Below, one piece after another: positions 28,185 through 37,437 of a DNA stretch of 64,000 nt. The stretch spans positions 26,385-90,384 of the forward strand of contig CAMCBU010000006.1 of assembly GCA_945873095.1 (NCBI GenBank), given 5' to 3'. This DNA comes from Klebsiella pneumoniae. Lineage in GTDB: Bacteria > Pseudomonadota > Gammaproteobacteria > Steroidobacterales > Steroidobacteraceae. Position 1 is the stretch's first letter. Each line of letters begins with the position of its first letter. The position numbers were made by a program, and so were the translations under genes. Under the pieces are notes generated by a model. That model was not told the origin of the DNA. It did no database searches and was given only the letters and a program-made list of their open reading frames with translations.

Positions 28185-28538
28185 ATGTCACGCTTCATCA
28201 GATACCCATCGCCCAATCTGCAGCCCCCCGACTTGCAGAGCCCCGAATTGCAGAGCCCCGAATTGCAGAGCGAGACGCCGCCCGTCGATGAGCGTCCGAG
28301 CAAAAGCTCGCGCAAGCGCGCAGCCCACGCCGCACAGGCCCTGGGCGAGCGATTGATCCAGCTCAAGGAATCGGAATGGGCGAAGTTGCCGCTGCCTGAC
28401 ACGCTGCTCGATGCCCTGCGTGCTGCCAAGCGCATCAAGGCGCGCGGCGGTTTGGCACGGCAAAAACAGTACATCGGCAAACTGATGCGCGAGCTCGATA
28501 CGGCGGCCATCGAGGCGGCCTTGGAGGATCTGGGCTAG
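28185..28538 (+). CDS. YjgA/DUF615 ribosome-biogenesis protein, C-terminally short
   Basis: A 117-residue protein whose central part (about residues 37-117) matches the N-terminal half of DUF615/YjgA, a factor associated with late 50S particles: SSRKRAAHAAQALGERLIQL, LPDTLLDALRAAKRIKARGG, RQKQYIGKLMRELD. E. coli YjgA is about 183 residues; the conserved C-terminal helical half is absent and the frame stops just before purE. The N-terminus contains a repeated LQSPE motif from 15-base tandem repeats. It could be a functional short form or a decaying gene. Confidence 0.75.
   Translation: MSRFIRYPSPNLQPPDLQSPELQSPELQSETPPVDERPSKSSRKRAAHAAQALGERLIQLKESEWAKLPLPDTLLDALRAAKRIKARGGLARQKQYIGKLMRELDTAAIEAALEDLG
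28218..28271 (+). repeat. in-frame 15-base tandem repeat in yjgA
   Basis: Two perfect copies of TTGCAGAGCCCCGAA (28233-28247, 28248-28262), a third partial copy (28263-28271) and one degenerate copy upstream (28218-28232). Each encodes LQSPE or a variant. The unit length keeps the frame, so copy number could change by slippage without disrupting the protein. Confidence 0.9.
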
Positions 28539-28541
28539 AAT
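28536..28541 (+). promoter_or_regulatory. -10-like hexamer immediately before purE
   Basis: TAGAAT, whose first three bases are the yjgA stop codon, ends six bases before the purE ATG. purE has no SD. No good -35 at 16-18 bases. purE may instead be read from the yjgA message. Confidence 0.3.
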
Positions 28542-28547
28542 GCGCCG

Positions 28548-29036
28548 ATGAAGCCTCTCGTCGGCGTCGTCATGGGTTCGCGCTCGGATTGGGAAACGAT
28601 GCGCGCTGCTACCTCGATCCTCGAGCAACTCGGCGTGCCGCACGAAGTGCGCGTCGTTTCAGCGCATCGCACACCCGATCTGTTGTTCGAATACGCCGCA
28701 ACGGCGGAGTCTCGTGGCCTCCACGTCATCATTGCGGGTGCGGGCGGCGCGGCTCACCTGCCGGGCATGATCGCCGCCAAGACGACCCTGCCTGTGCTCG
28801 GCGTGCCGGTGCAATCGAAGGCATTAAACGGTCTCGATTCGTTGCTGTCGATCGTACAGATGCCGGCGGGCGTGCCCGTCGCCACCTTCGCCATCGGTAA
28901 CGCCGGCGCAACCAACGCCGCTCTGACGGCAACGGCCATTCTCGCGCGACACGATGCGACGCTCGATGCCGCCTTGAGGGCGTATCGCGCACAGCAAACC
29001 GCAGCCGTGCTCGAGCATCCCGACCCGCGTTCATGA
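28548..29036 (+). CDS. purE: N5-carboxyaminoimidazole ribonucleotide mutase
   Basis: A 162-residue class I PurE, converting N5-CAIR to CAIR in purine synthesis. [29 protein letters not shown] (active-site Ser-Ala-His-Arg), [17 protein letters not shown] and [26 protein letters not shown] motifs are intact. The stop overlaps the purK start (ATGA). The next purine gene purC is 1.7 kb away on the same strand. Confidence 0.97.
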   Translation: MKPLVGVVMGSRSDWETMRAATSILEQLGVPHEVRVVSAHRTPDLLFEYAATAESRGLHVIIAGAGGAAHLPGMIAAKTTLPVLGVPVQSKALNGLDSLLSIVQMPAGVPVATFAIGNAGATNAALTATAILARHDATLDAALRAYRAQQTAAVLEHPDPRS

Positions 29037-30136
29037 CCATCGGCATCGTCGGCGGCGGTCAGCTCGGTCGGATGCTGGCGCTGGCGGGTTATCCACTCGG
29101 CCTCGACTTCCTCTTTCTCGATCGCAGCAACGACACCCCGGGCGGTCAGGTGGCGCCGTCGCTCGTCGGCGAGTTCACCGACCAACGTTTGCTGCGCACA
29201 CTCGCCGCGCGCAGCGACGTCATCACCTTCGATTGGGAGAACATCTCGGTCGAGAGTCTGCGTGCGCTCGGGCGCAGCGCGAAGATCGCCCCGCCACTGG
29301 CCGCACTCGCCGCCTCGCAAGATCGCATCGCCGAGAAGCGTTTGTTCGAGCGGCTCTCGATACCCACGACGCGCTATGCCGCCGTCGATTCGCGCGCATC
29401 TCTCGAGAGGGCACTACGTGATGTCGGCTTGCCGGGTGTGTTGAAAACCCGTCGCTTGGGCTACGACGGCAAAGGTCAAGCGGTGGTACCGAACCGCGAT
29501 GCGGCCTTCGCCGCGTTGGAGCAGTTGCAAGGCGCCGACTTGATCTACGAAGAATTCGTACCCTTCGATTTCGAAGTGTCGATCATCGGCGCGCGCAGCG
29601 CGCGTGGCGAAATCGCGATCTACCCGCTCAACCGCAACCGTCATCGCGATGGCATCCTGCGTCTGACTCGGGCGCCGTGGGACGCACCTGCCTTACAAAG
29701 AAAGGCGGCGAAGCACTTGCGATGCATCCTCGAACATTTTCGATATGTCGGCGTGCTCAACGTCGAGTTCTTCGTACGTGGCGGCCGGCTGTATGCCAAT
29801 GAAACCGCACCCCGCGTGCACAACTCGGGACACTGGACGATCGAGGGCGCGGCCACGAGTCAGTTCGAGAATCACCTACGCGCGATTTTGGGCTTACCGC
29901 TAGGCGCAACAGCGGCCCGGGCGCATGTGGCGATGATCAACTTGATCGGCACGATGCCGACAAGCGAGGAGGTGCTCGCCACACCCGAGGCCCACTGGCA
30001 CGACTATGGCAAAGATCCGCGGCCGGGCCGCAAGCTCGGGCACGTCACCGTGCTCGCCGCGACTGCGACGCAACGTGATGCGCTCGCGCGGCGATTACTA
30101 CGCTGCATCGACCCTGCATCCGCGCGAAATCTTTGA
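29033..30136 (+). CDS. purK: N5-carboxyaminoimidazole ribonucleotide synthase
   Basis: A 367-residue ATP-grasp PurK making N5-CAIR from AIR, ATP and bicarbonate. [17 protein letters not shown] opens the N-terminal domain, [16 protein letters not shown] is the ATP-grasp loop, [16 protein letters not shown] follows, and [27 protein letters not shown] holds the catalytic metal ligands. It is coupled to purE by a four-base overlap. The 48 bases after its stop hold a small perfect hairpin (30162-30178) without a T-run on this strand. Confidence 0.96.
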   Translation: MTIGIVGGGQLGRMLALAGYPLGLDFLFLDRSNDTPGGQVAPSLVGEFTDQRLLRTLAARSDVITFDWENISVESLRALGRSAKIAPPLAALAASQDRIAEKRLFERLSIPTTRYAAVDSRASLERALRDVGLPGVLKTRRLGYDGKGQAVVPNRDAAFAALEQLQGADLIYEEFVPFDFEVSIIGARSARGEIAIYPLNRNRHRDGILRLTRAPWDAPALQRKAAKHLRCILEHFRYVGVLNVEFFVRGGRLYANETAPRVHNSGHWTIEGAATSQFENHLRAILGLPLGATAARAHVAMINLIGTMPTSEEVLATPEAHWHDYGKDPRPGRKLGHVTVLAATATQRDALARRLLRCIDPASARNL

Positions 30137-30184
30137 TGGATGTTTTGAAAAAACCGTGACGGCAACGACGCTCGTTGCGGGTTG

Positions 30185-31648
30185 TCAGCCCGTGCCCCCG
30201 ACGGTGATCCCGTCGATGCGCAAGGTTGGCTGACCCACACCGACCGGCACACTCTGCCCTTCTTTCCCACAAGTGCCGACGCCATCGTCGAGTTTGAGAT
30301 CGTTACCGACCATCGCGACGCGCGTCAGCACATCCGGGCCGTTGCCGATGAGCGTCGCACCTTTGATCGGCGCGCCGATGCGACCGTTCTCGATGAGATA
30401 GGCCTCGCTCGCCGAAAACACGAACTTGCCCGAGGTGATATCCACCTGACCGCCACCGAAATTCACGGCGTAGATACCCTTGTCGACGGAGGCGAGAATC
30501 TCACCCGGGTCGTGCGGGCCGGGACGCATGTAGGTGTTGGTCATACGCGGCAACGTGAGATGGGCGAACGATTCGCGTCGGCCGTTACCGGTCGACCGAG
30601 TGCCCATCAAGCGCGCGTTCAACTTGTCCTGCAAATAGCCTTTGAGGATGCCGTTTTCGATCAAGGTCGTGCAGCGAGTGGGGGTGCCCTCGTCGTCGAC
30701 ATTGAGCGAGCCGCGGCGCGCAGAGAGCGTGCCGTCGTCCACCACGGTGCAATGCTCCGCAGCGACTCGCTCACCGACGCGATTGCTGAAGGCCGAAGTC
30801 CCCTTGCGATTGAAGTCACCCTCGAGCCCGTGGCCGATGGCCTCGTGCAACAAGATGCCGGGCCAGCCGGCACCGAGCACCACCGTCATGGCCCCCGCGG
30901 GTGCCGGCACCGCAGTGAGATTGACGAGCGCTTGGCGTGCCGCCTCGCGCCCGAGATGCAGCGGGCGATCACCGGCGACGAGCTCAGCCAAAGAATAACG
31001 ACCACCCATACCGGCAAAGCCAGTTTCGCGCCGCCCATCCTGCTCGGCGATTACCGACACGTTGAATCGAACGAGCGGACGCACGTCGGCAACCAAGGTG
31101 CCGTCGCTATCGGCCACCATCACGACATCGAATGACGACGAAACGGAGGCCATGACTTGCTTGATACGCGGATCGATACGCCGCGTTTCGCGATCGACGC
31201 GCTCCAACCACTTGACCTTCTCGTCATCGGACAAAGATCCGACCGGATCGATCGGGCTATAAAGTTGATGACCCTGCTGACGTCGCAGCACCGGCTGACG
31301 CACCTCACTGCCCGAAGCGGCAATCGCCCGTGCAGCGCGCGCTGCGTCTTCGAGCGCAGCCGGCTGAATTTCGTCGGAGTAGGCAAAGCCGGTTTTTTCG
31401 CCCGAGATGGCGCGAACCCCAACTCCCTGCTCGATGGCTGCGCTGCCCTCTTTGACGATGCCATCCTCGAGCGACCAGCCCTCATCACGCGAGAACTGGA
31501 AGTACAAATCCGCCGCATCGACCTGCGATGCACGCACGATACCGAGCGCCCGCTCCAAGTGCGACAACTCGAGACCCGCCGGGTCGAGGATCAGTTGCTT
31601 GGCGAGACCGAAAGCATCGTCACGAGCGTCATCGAGTTGCATGGTCAT
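30185..31648 (-). CDS. tldD: metalloprotease TldD
   Basis: A 487-residue TldD, the catalytic zinc subunit of the TldD/TldE protease. The metal site is [11 protein letters not shown] (HExxxH), with the downstream cysteine provided in the [13 protein letters not shown] to C-terminal region. [14 protein letters not shown] and [21 protein letters not shown] are family motifs. The ATG at 31648 gives a length close to E. coli TldD (481); a second ATG lies two codons later. Its partner pmbA lies 2 kb away on the same strand, with yjgA and purEK between. Confidence 0.95.
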   Translation of the reverse strand: MTMQLDDARDDAFGLAKQLILDPAGLELSHLERALGIVRASQVDAADLYFQFSRDEGWSLEDGIVKEGSAAIEQGVGVRAISGEKTGFAYSDEIQPAALEDAARAARAIAASGSEVRQPVLRRQQGHQLYSPIDPVGSLSDDEKVKWLERVDRETRRIDPRIKQVMASVSSSFDVVMVADSDGTLVADVRPLVRFNVSVIAEQDGRRETGFAGMGGRYSLAELVAGDRPLHLGREAARQALVNLTAVPAPAGAMTVVLGAGWPGILLHEAIGHGLEGDFNRKGTSAFSNRVGERVAAEHCTVVDDGTLSARRGSLNVDDEGTPTRCTTLIENGILKGYLQDKLNARLMGTRSTGNGRRESFAHLTLPRMTNTYMRPGPHDPGEILASVDKGIYAVNFGGGQVDITSGKFVFSASEAYLIENGRIGAPIKGATLIGNGPDVLTRVAMVGNDLKLDDGVGTCGKEGQSVPVGVGQPTLRIDGITVGGTG

Positions 31649-31711
31649 GGTCTTTCTAGAAGCGATAGTTCGTATAGATGGAGATGAAGGAGTGCTAATC
31701 AACCGATCGGG

Positions 31712-32536
31712 TTACAAGCGTCGGTGCGAGAGCACGGGAAACTCCGCGCGCACCTGCGCCTGCGCGTCGAGATCGAATTCTGCCACCACCACACCCTCGC
31801 CGCGCGGCAGCCTCGACTGTATCGCACCCCAATGATCGATGATCATCGAGTCACCCCAGGTCTCACGCCCATTGGGGTGCAGCCCGGTCTGGCCGGCTGC
31901 CACGACGAAAGCCAGATTCTCGATCGCACGGGCACGCAGCAGCGTCTCCCAGTGCGCGCGCCCGGTCGGCACCGTGAAGGCCGCCGGCACCACGAACCAG
32001 CGTGCGCCGGCCGCAGCGAGCGAACGAAAGAGTTCCGGAAAACGCAGGTCGTAACACACGGCAAGGCCCAGCGGCCCCGCCGGCGTGTCGAGCACCACCG
32101 GCGCGGCGCCCGGCGCGATACTCGCCGACTCACGATACGTCTCGCCACGCTCAGCCACGTTCACGTCGAACAGGTGCATCTTGTCGTAGCGCGCCACCTG
32201 CTTGCCCGACTCGTCAAACACCAGCACGGCTGCCGCGACTCGCGACTCGCCCGCCAGCTTGATCGGCAAGGTGCCAGCGACCACCCATAAACCACAGTCG
32301 CGCGCCGCGTCGGAGAAGGCTTGCTGCAGAGGACCTGAACCCTCCTGCTCGGCTATGGCGAACTTGTCGGCCTCGCGTCGCCCCATGAGCGCGACGTTCT
32401 CGGGCAAGAGCGCGATCTTGGCGCCCGCTTGCGCCGCTTGTTCGAGCAGGCGCCGAGCGTTCGCCATGTTCGCAGCCGCATCGTCACCTGAAGTGAGTTG
32501 GATCGCAGCCACTTTGACCCGCGACGGCGACGTCAT
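31712..32536 (-). CDS. nitrilase-superfamily amidohydrolase (Nit-like)
   Basis: A 274-residue carbon-nitrogen hydrolase with the Glu-Lys-Cys triad: Glu46 in LLPENVAL, Lys119 in YDKMHLFD and Cys161 in AVCYDLRFPELFR. The sequence is close to the Nit1/YbeM type, for which deaminated glutathione or omega-amides are known substrates. That substrate is inferred from the family. The ATG overlaps the rng stop by four bases (ATGA) and tldD follows 63 bases downstream, a common gammaproteobacterial order. Confidence 0.9.
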   Translation of the reverse strand: MTSPSRVKVAAIQLTSGDDAAANMANARRLLEQAAQAGAKIALLPENVALMGRREADKFAIAEQEGSGPLQQAFSDAARDCGLWVVAGTLPIKLAGESRVAAAVLVFDESGKQVARYDKMHLFDVNVAERGETYRESASIAPGAAPVVLDTPAGPLGLAVCYDLRFPELFRSLAAAGARWFVVPAAFTVPTGRAHWETLLRARAIENLAFVVAAGQTGLHPNGRETWGDSMIIDHWGAIQSRLPRGEGVVVAEFDLDAQAQVRAEFPVLSHRRL

Positions 32537-34053
32537 ACCAGCACCACGTCGTAACGGTCGACGCCGTAGAGCGCCTCGGCCTGCAAACGGATCGGCCGTT
32601 CGGTCTCGGCTTCGAGTTCGGCGAGTACGGTTGATTCCTCGCCGAGCAAACGCTCGATCACATCTTGGTGGGCCAACACCAGCAACTCGCGACTCCCAAA
32701 CTGCCGTGCCTGGCGCAGGATTTCGCGAAAGATATCCTGGCAGACCGTCTCGACCGAGCGAATCGACCCATGCCCCTCACAGCCGGGGCACACCTCACAG
32801 AGCAAGTGCTCGAGACTCTCGCGCGTGCGCTTACGCGTCATCTCGACCAGACCGAGCGGCGAGATCGGCGCCACCTGCGTCTGGGCGTGATCGCTCGCGA
32901 GTGCTTGCTCGAGCGCTGCGACCACCTGTGAGCGGTGCGACTCATCGCGCATGTCGATGAAGTCGATGATGATGATGCCGCCCAAGTTGCGCAGACGCAG
33001 TTGGCGTGCAATCGCAACCGACGCTTCGAGGTTGGTACGAAAGATGGTGTCCTCGAGATTACGATGACCGACGAAACCGCCGGTATTCACATCCACGGTC
33101 GTCATCGACTCGGTCTGATCGATGACGAGATAGCCGCCCGACTTCAACGATACTTTTCGCTCGAGTGCGCGATTGATCTCCTCTTCGATGCCATGCAGGT
33201 CGAAGATCGGCCGCGGGCCTGCGTGCCATTCCATCCGCGGTGCATCGGAGGGGATGAAATCGGCGACGAACTGGCGCAGACGCGCGAGCTCCTCCGCATC
33301 GTCGACGAGCACGCGCTCGACGCTGCGCCCAAGCTCATCGCGCAGCATGCGCAACGCCAGCGGCAACTCCTCGTGCACGAGCTCACCGGGCGAGGCTCGC
33401 AAGCCACGCTCTCGTACATGCAGCCAAAGCCGATCGAGGTAGGCGAGATCGGCGGCGAGTCGCTCGGGCTGCACGCCCTCCGCCGCGGTACGCACGATGT
33501 AGCCACCCGCATGCTCGTCACCGAGCAGCGTCTGCATGACTTCGCGCAATCTTTGACGCTCGCGCTCATCCTCGATCCGCGCTGAGATGCCGATACCGCG
33601 ACCACGCGGCATGAACACCACGTATCTCGAGGGCAAAGAAATGAAGGTCGTCAACCGCGCGCCCTTGGCACCCATCGGATCCTTGACGATCTGCACGATC
33701 AGATCGTCACCCGGATTGATCAGTCTACGAATATCGACATCTTCATCACGCGATGCCGCGGTGAGCCCCGCAGGACCACCCGAGGCAGCCGTCGCCGCGA
33801 CACGCTGCGCATCAAAATGCGCCTCGGCGCCCACGATATCGTGGGCATGCAGAAACGCCGTACGGGCGAGACCAGCTTCGACGAATGCCGCCTGCATGCC
33901 GGGCAGCACGCGAGTCACACGGCCTTTGTAGATATTGCCGACGAGCCCGCGCCGACTCTCGCGTTCGACAAACAGCTCCTGCAGCACGCCACCCTCGAGC
34001 AACGCGGCCCTAACCTCGCGCGGAGCGACATTGATGAGAATTTCGGCGGTCAT
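32533..34053 (-). CDS. rng: ribonuclease G
   Basis: A 506-residue RNase G (CafA), the endonuclease maturing the 16S rRNA 5' end and acting in mRNA decay. The N-terminus AEILINVAPREVRAALLEGG leads to an S1 domain (IYKGRVTRVLPGMQAAFV). The catalytic centre GGYLVIDQTESMTTVDVNTG and the metal aspartates in GGIIIIDFIDM are present. The Zn-link CEVCPGCEGHGSI follows. The C-terminal scaffold region of RNase E is absent, distinguishing RNase G. The ATG at 34053 overlaps the maf stop (ATGA). Confidence 0.96.
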   Translation of the reverse strand: MTAEILINVAPREVRAALLEGGVLQELFVERESRRGLVGNIYKGRVTRVLPGMQAAFVEAGLARTAFLHAHDIVGAEAHFDAQRVAATAASGGPAGLTAASRDEDVDIRRLINPGDDLIVQIVKDPMGAKGARLTTFISLPSRYVVFMPRGRGIGISARIEDERERQRLREVMQTLLGDEHAGGYIVRTAAEGVQPERLAADLAYLDRLWLHVRERGLRASPGELVHEELPLALRMLRDELGRSVERVLVDDAEELARLRQFVADFIPSDAPRMEWHAGPRPIFDLHGIEEEINRALERKVSLKSGGYLVIDQTESMTTVDVNTGGFVGHRNLEDTIFRTNLEASVAIARQLRLRNLGGIIIIDFIDMRDESHRSQVVAALEQALASDHAQTQVAPISPLGLVEMTRKRTRESLEHLLCEVCPGCEGHGSIRSVETVCQDIFREILRQARQFGSRELLVLAHQDVIERLLGEESTVLAELEAETERPIRLQAEALYGVDRYDVVLV

Positions 34054-34628
34054 GCCCCAGCCTGCCATATCGGTACACCGGCGGCGACCAACAAGGCTGC
34101 GGTTTCCGCCAGCGGCAGACCCATGACGCCCGAATAACTGCCGGAGATCGACTCGATGAAGATCGCGCCCAGGCCCTGAATCGCGTAACCACCGGCTTTG
34201 TCGCGAGGTTCGCCGCTAGCCCAATAGGCCGCACGCTCGCTCGCGGTCACCGCACGAAACACGACGCGCGTCACCGACAAACGCACGGCCACGCCCGCGC
34301 TCGTCGCGAGCGCGACGGCCGAGTACACCGCGTGTTCCCGCGCCGAGAGCCGCTCGAACATCATGCGGTGCTCGCGCTCGTCGGCCGGCTTGCCGAGCGC
34401 GAGCCCATCGATCGCCACCGTGGTATCGGCACCGAGCACAGGCACCGAATCGCGGCGTGCGCCAAAAATATGAGCTGCCTTTGAGTAGGCCAAGCGCTGT
34501 ACGTAATCGCCCGGCGCCTCGTGAGGCAGCGCCGTCTCGTCGATATCCGCAGCCTGCACGACATGCGGCACGCCGATCTGCTGCAGCAATTCGCGACGAC
34601 GAGGCGAGGCGGAGGCGAGTATCAACAT
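34050..34628 (-). CDS. Maf-family nucleoside triphosphate pyrophosphatase
   Basis: A 192-residue Maf/YhdE protein that hydrolyses noncanonical or pyrimidine nucleoside triphosphates (dTTP/UTP type by the family). ILASASPRRRELLQQIG is the signature, with DIDETALP, VLGADTTVAIDG and GGYAIQGLGAIFIESISGSYSGVMGLP-type regions. The ATG at 34628 fits the family start; the frame is open upstream into rlmH shadow. It lies 8 bases after the rlmH stop and overlaps rng by four bases. Confidence 0.94.
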   Translation of the reverse strand: MLILASASPRRRELLQQIGVPHVVQAADIDETALPHEAPGDYVQRLAYSKAAHIFGARRDSVPVLGADTTVAIDGLALGKPADEREHRMMFERLSAREHAVYSAVALATSAGVAVRLSVTRVVFRAVTASERAAYWASGEPRDKAGGYAIQGLGAIFIESISGSYSGVMGLPLAETAALLVAAGVPIWQAGA

Positions 34629-34636
34629 TACAACGC

Positions 34637-35107
34637 TCAATCTCGGTGGTAAGGGTGACCGAGCGACAACGACTGCGCGCGGTACAGTTGCTCGGCCAAC
34701 ATCACGCGCGCTAGGCCGTGCGGCAAGGTCAAACGGGATAGCGACCAACTTTCGGCGGCGCGCGCCCGTACTGCAGGCGCATGACCATCGGGTCCGCCGA
34801 TCAACAAAGCCAGATCGGGCGATTCGCCCGCCAGCTGCTGCAGACGTTGCGACCACGCGCGCGACGTGAAGGTTTTACCGACTTCGTCGAGCAAGATCAC
34901 GCGCTCACGATCGCGCAAGGCCGCTAGGACTTTCTCCCCCTCACGCAAGGTAGCAGCTTCCGCCTTGCCGGTCGCACTGCGCGCGGCCGCCTCGATCGCG
35001 ACGAGCTCAACGCGCCACGGCGAACGAATACGCTTCAAATATTCGTCCACCGCCGCATCGACCCACGGGGGTTGGCGATGCCCGACAGCGAGGATACGCA
35101 GCCGCAC
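34637..35107 (-). CDS. rlmH: 23S rRNA pseudouridine-1915 N3-methyltransferase
   Basis: A 156-residue SPOUT methyltransferase RlmH, acting on pseudouridine 1915 in helix 69 of the assembled ribosome. RLRILAVGHRQPPWV opens the protein; EGEKVLAAL, LLDEVGKTFTS, LALLIGGPDGH (SAM-binding knot) and SLSRLTLPHGLARVMLAEQLYRA are conserved. The start codon is GTG. It lies 27 bases downstream of rsfS. Confidence 0.96.
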   Translation of the reverse strand: MRLRILAVGHRQPPWVDAAVDEYLKRIRSPWRVELVAIEAAARSATGKAEAATLREGEKVLAALRDRERVILLDEVGKTFTSRAWSQRLQQLAGESPDLALLIGGPDGHAPAVRARAAESWSLSRLTLPHGLARVMLAEQLYRAQSLSLGHPYHRD

Positions 35108-35134
35108 GCCCGTGATCCGTCGCGGCGGCGCGGC

Positions 35135-35680
35135 TTAACGGTTGGGTGTCTTGGCCGGCGACTTGCCGCGCGGTTTCACCGTGCGAGCACCATCTCGCTT
35201 CGGCGCGCCGCTATTTCGCTTGGGCGCTGCACCGGCGCGCGGCGATGAGCGCTTCGGCTTGGTTACCGATGCACGCTCGGCAACCTTGGCCGGAGCCGGT
35301 TCCCACAATTGCTCGAGCTGATAGAACTCGCGCGTGCGCGGCAACAAGACGTGCACCATCACGTCCGGCAGATCGACCAACACCCACTCGCCCTGCTCCT
35401 CGCCCTCGACACCGAGCGGTCGATGCCCGGCCGCTTTGACCATCTGCACGACTCGATCGGCAACGGCTCGCAAGTGTCTGTCTGAGGTGCCGCTCGCGAT
35501 CACCATGTAATCGGTGACATCGCTAGAGCCACGCACATCGAGCACTCGCACATCGACCGCTTTCATGTCGGCGAGCGCCGCTTCGACCACCGGCAACACA
35601 CCCGTCACGCGCGGCCGGGCTTGCGCCTTGCCCCGTTTTTCGCGGGCGGGAGGACGAGAATTCGGGCGGGTTGTCTTCAT
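35135..35680 (-). CDS. rsfS: ribosomal silencing factor RsfS with basic tail
   Basis: A 181-residue RsfS, which binds L14 on free 50S subunits and blocks subunit joining. The core (about residues 28-130) shows ALADMKAVDVRVLDVRGSSD, DYMVIASGTSDRHLRAVAD, GVEGEEQGEWVLVDLPDVMVH-type motifs and FYQLEQLWEPA. A basic 25-residue N-terminus and a Lys/Arg/Ala/Pro-rich C-terminal tail of about 45 residues are extra relative to the usual length near 105-115. The tail resembles that of L17 in this window. Confidence 0.94.
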   Translation of the reverse strand: MKTTRPNSRPPAREKRGKAQARPRVTGVLPVVEAALADMKAVDVRVLDVRGSSDVTDYMVIASGTSDRHLRAVADRVVQMVKAAGHRPLGVEGEEQGEWVLVDLPDVMVHVLLPRTREFYQLEQLWEPAPAKVAERASVTKPKRSSPRAGAAPKRNSGAPKRDGARTVKPRGKSPAKTPNR

Positions 35681-35731
35681 GCGAATGGCAAAGCTCCTCG
35701 AAGCGGCGATGAGGTGAAATCGATCGTGAAA

Positions 35732-36373
35732 TCAGCGACGAGCATAACATCCCGTCTCGAGGATGATCCGCCGCACGGGCTCGGGCACGAGAAAACGCGG
35801 ATCACCGCCCGAGATGAGAATCGCGCGCAGTTCACTCGAGGCGATCTCGAGTTGCGTCACGGCGTGCACATACACCCGACCGCTCAGTGCGGTATGCAAG
35901 GATGCCACTGAACTGACACCCGCACTTGCCACCAACTCCGCCAGCGGACCGGTCGCAGGCAAACTCCAGCCGGGCCGATGCGCGACGACGATATGACAAA
36001 GCGACAGTAACTCCGAGGCACGATGCCACTTGGGCAACCCCAAGAATGCATCCATGCCGAGTATCAAACAGAGCGGATGCTCGGGAAACTCTCCGCGCAA
36101 CTCTTCGAGTGTGTCGATGGTAAAAGTGGTTCGCTCGCGTTCGACTTCGCGATCATCGGCCACGAAACCGCTCTGCCCCTCGATGGCCGCGCGCACCATC
36201 GCAAGGCGCATCGCCGGGCTCGCGAGCGGCGCATCGCGATGCCCCGGGCGGCCACTTGGAATCCATCGAAGCTCCTGCAACTGCAACCGTTGCGACAACT
36301 CGAAGCCGGTACGCAGATGACCGAAGTGGATGGGGTCGAAAGTACCGCCAAAGATTCCGATCGGTGCTCTCAT
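35732..36373 (-). CDS. nadD: nicotinate-nucleotide adenylyltransferase
   Basis: A 213-residue NadD forming deamido-NAD from NaMN and ATP. The nucleotidyltransferase signature GIFGGTFDPIHFGHLR is followed by WIPSGRPGHRD, CLILGMDAFLGLPKWH, IVVAHRPG and the C-terminal IASSELRAILISGG. In other gammaproteobacteria that last segment is ISSTxIR, so one residue differs. The ATG at 36373 overlaps the holA stop (ATGA). Confidence 0.96.
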   Translation of the reverse strand: MRAPIGIFGGTFDPIHFGHLRTGFELSQRLQLQELRWIPSGRPGHRDAPLASPAMRLAMVRAAIEGQSGFVADDREVERERTTFTIDTLEELRGEFPEHPLCLILGMDAFLGLPKWHRASELLSLCHIVVAHRPGWSLPATGPLAELVASAGVSSVASLHTALSGRVYVHAVTQLEIASSELRAILISGGDPRFLVPEPVRRIILETGCYARR

Positions 36374-37377
36374 CCGGCACGTATCGGTCGCAGGCCGCAG
36401 AATTCGGCACAGAGCAGCGCAAGCTCGTTCCAAGGATCGCCAGCCAAACGCCCTTTGATCATGCGATCGACCCTCAGCGCACGCGAGCTGAGTCGCGCAT
36501 AAGGTAATTTCGCAGCTCGGGGTCGCGCGCGTTCGAGCGCTGCCAACTGACTCGGCGGCAAGCGCGGGCCCGGACGGCACGACGGATCTTCACCGCGACG
36601 CAACGACCAAAGATTTCGCAACTCGCGCGTGATGGACCAGAGCACCAACGTGGCTTCGACACCCTCGCCGCGCAAACCGGCGAGCACTCGCAAAGCACGC
36701 GGTGCATCGCCCTGCAACACGGCCTCACCCAACGCAAACACATCGTATCGAGCACTCGAAGCAACCGCTTCCAAAATTGCCTGCTCGTCGACGCGCCCGG
36801 CGGGTAACAACAAGCGCAGCTTCTCGATCTCTTGCTGCGCGGCAAGCAAATTACCCTCGACACGCACCGCGAGCAGTGACAGTGCCGCAGGCGTGAGATC
36901 GAGACCCGCTTGGCGCGCCCGCGCCGACAACCATGGCTCGAGTTGTCGCGGCGTGATCTCCCAAATCGGCAACCAAGCACCGCGCGACTCGAGCGCCTTG
37001 ACCCACGCCGTCGCTTGAGTCGCCGGATCGAGTCGTGGCGTTATCACGAGTAGCAGCGTGTCCTCGCCCGCCATCTCGATCAAACGCTGCAGGACCGCGC
37101 CCCCCTCCTTACCCGCCTTGCCCGAGAAACGCACTTCGAGAATCTTGCGATCGCCGAAGAGGGACATGGATCCGGCACCGGCTGCGATATCACCCCAATC
37201 GGCAACGCGCTCGGGGAAGTGCACTTCGCGTTCGCTATAGCCTGCCTGTCTCGCGGCAGCCCGCAGGGCGTCGGCTGCCTCGGCAACCAACAGATCTTCA
37301 TCGCCCGACAACAGGTACGCGGGTGCAAGACGGGCCTGGCGAAGGTGGGTCGGAAAGGTGTCGAGACTGAGTTTCAT
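36370..37377 (-). CDS. holA: DNA polymerase III delta subunit
   Basis: A 335-residue HolA, the clamp-loader subunit that opens the beta clamp. LAPAYLLSGDEDLLVAEAAD, SMSLFGDRKILEVRF, LRLLLPAGRVDEQAILEAVA and the C-terminal all-helical domain are recognisable. In most gammaproteobacteria it directly follows lptE; here it is separated from lptE by about 7 kb of plus-strand genes and is first in a minus-strand operon. Its promoter must lie in the 90-base gap that also carries the 44-bp dyad. Confidence 0.93.
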   Translation of the reverse strand: MKLSLDTFPTHLRQARLAPAYLLSGDEDLLVAEAADALRAAARQAGYSEREVHFPERVADWGDIAAGAGSMSLFGDRKILEVRFSGKAGKEGGAVLQRLIEMAGEDTLLLVITPRLDPATQATAWVKALESRGAWLPIWEITPRQLEPWLSARARQAGLDLTPAALSLLAVRVEGNLLAAQQEIEKLRLLLPAGRVDEQAILEAVASSARYDVFALGEAVLQGDAPRALRVLAGLRGEGVEATLVLWSITRELRNLWSLRRGEDPSCRPGPRLPPSQLAALERARPRAAKLPYARLSSRALRVDRMIKGRLAGDPWNELALLCAEFCGLRPIRAG

Positions 37378-37408
37378 GGCGAGTTGGGGTGATTATCCGC
37401 CCAAGCCA

Positions 37409-37437
37409 CTTACACCGATAACGTTATAAAGTAATAT
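37409..37437 (+). promoter_or_regulatory. promoter for the TonB/metal-uptake operon
   Basis: CTTACA (37409-37414), a 17-base spacer and TAATAT (37432-37437); four of six matches in each hexamer. The spacer and -10 lie entirely within the 44-bp dyad, a typical repressor-operator geometry. The start would be near 37444, about 24 bases before the ATG. Confidence 0.5.

Noticed and set aside
30162..30178. Perfect 7-bp hairpin between purK and tldD as a terminator
   Set aside because: On neither strand is it followed at the right distance by a T-run; the minus-strand T6 starts about 8 bases away. Noted as a hairpin only.
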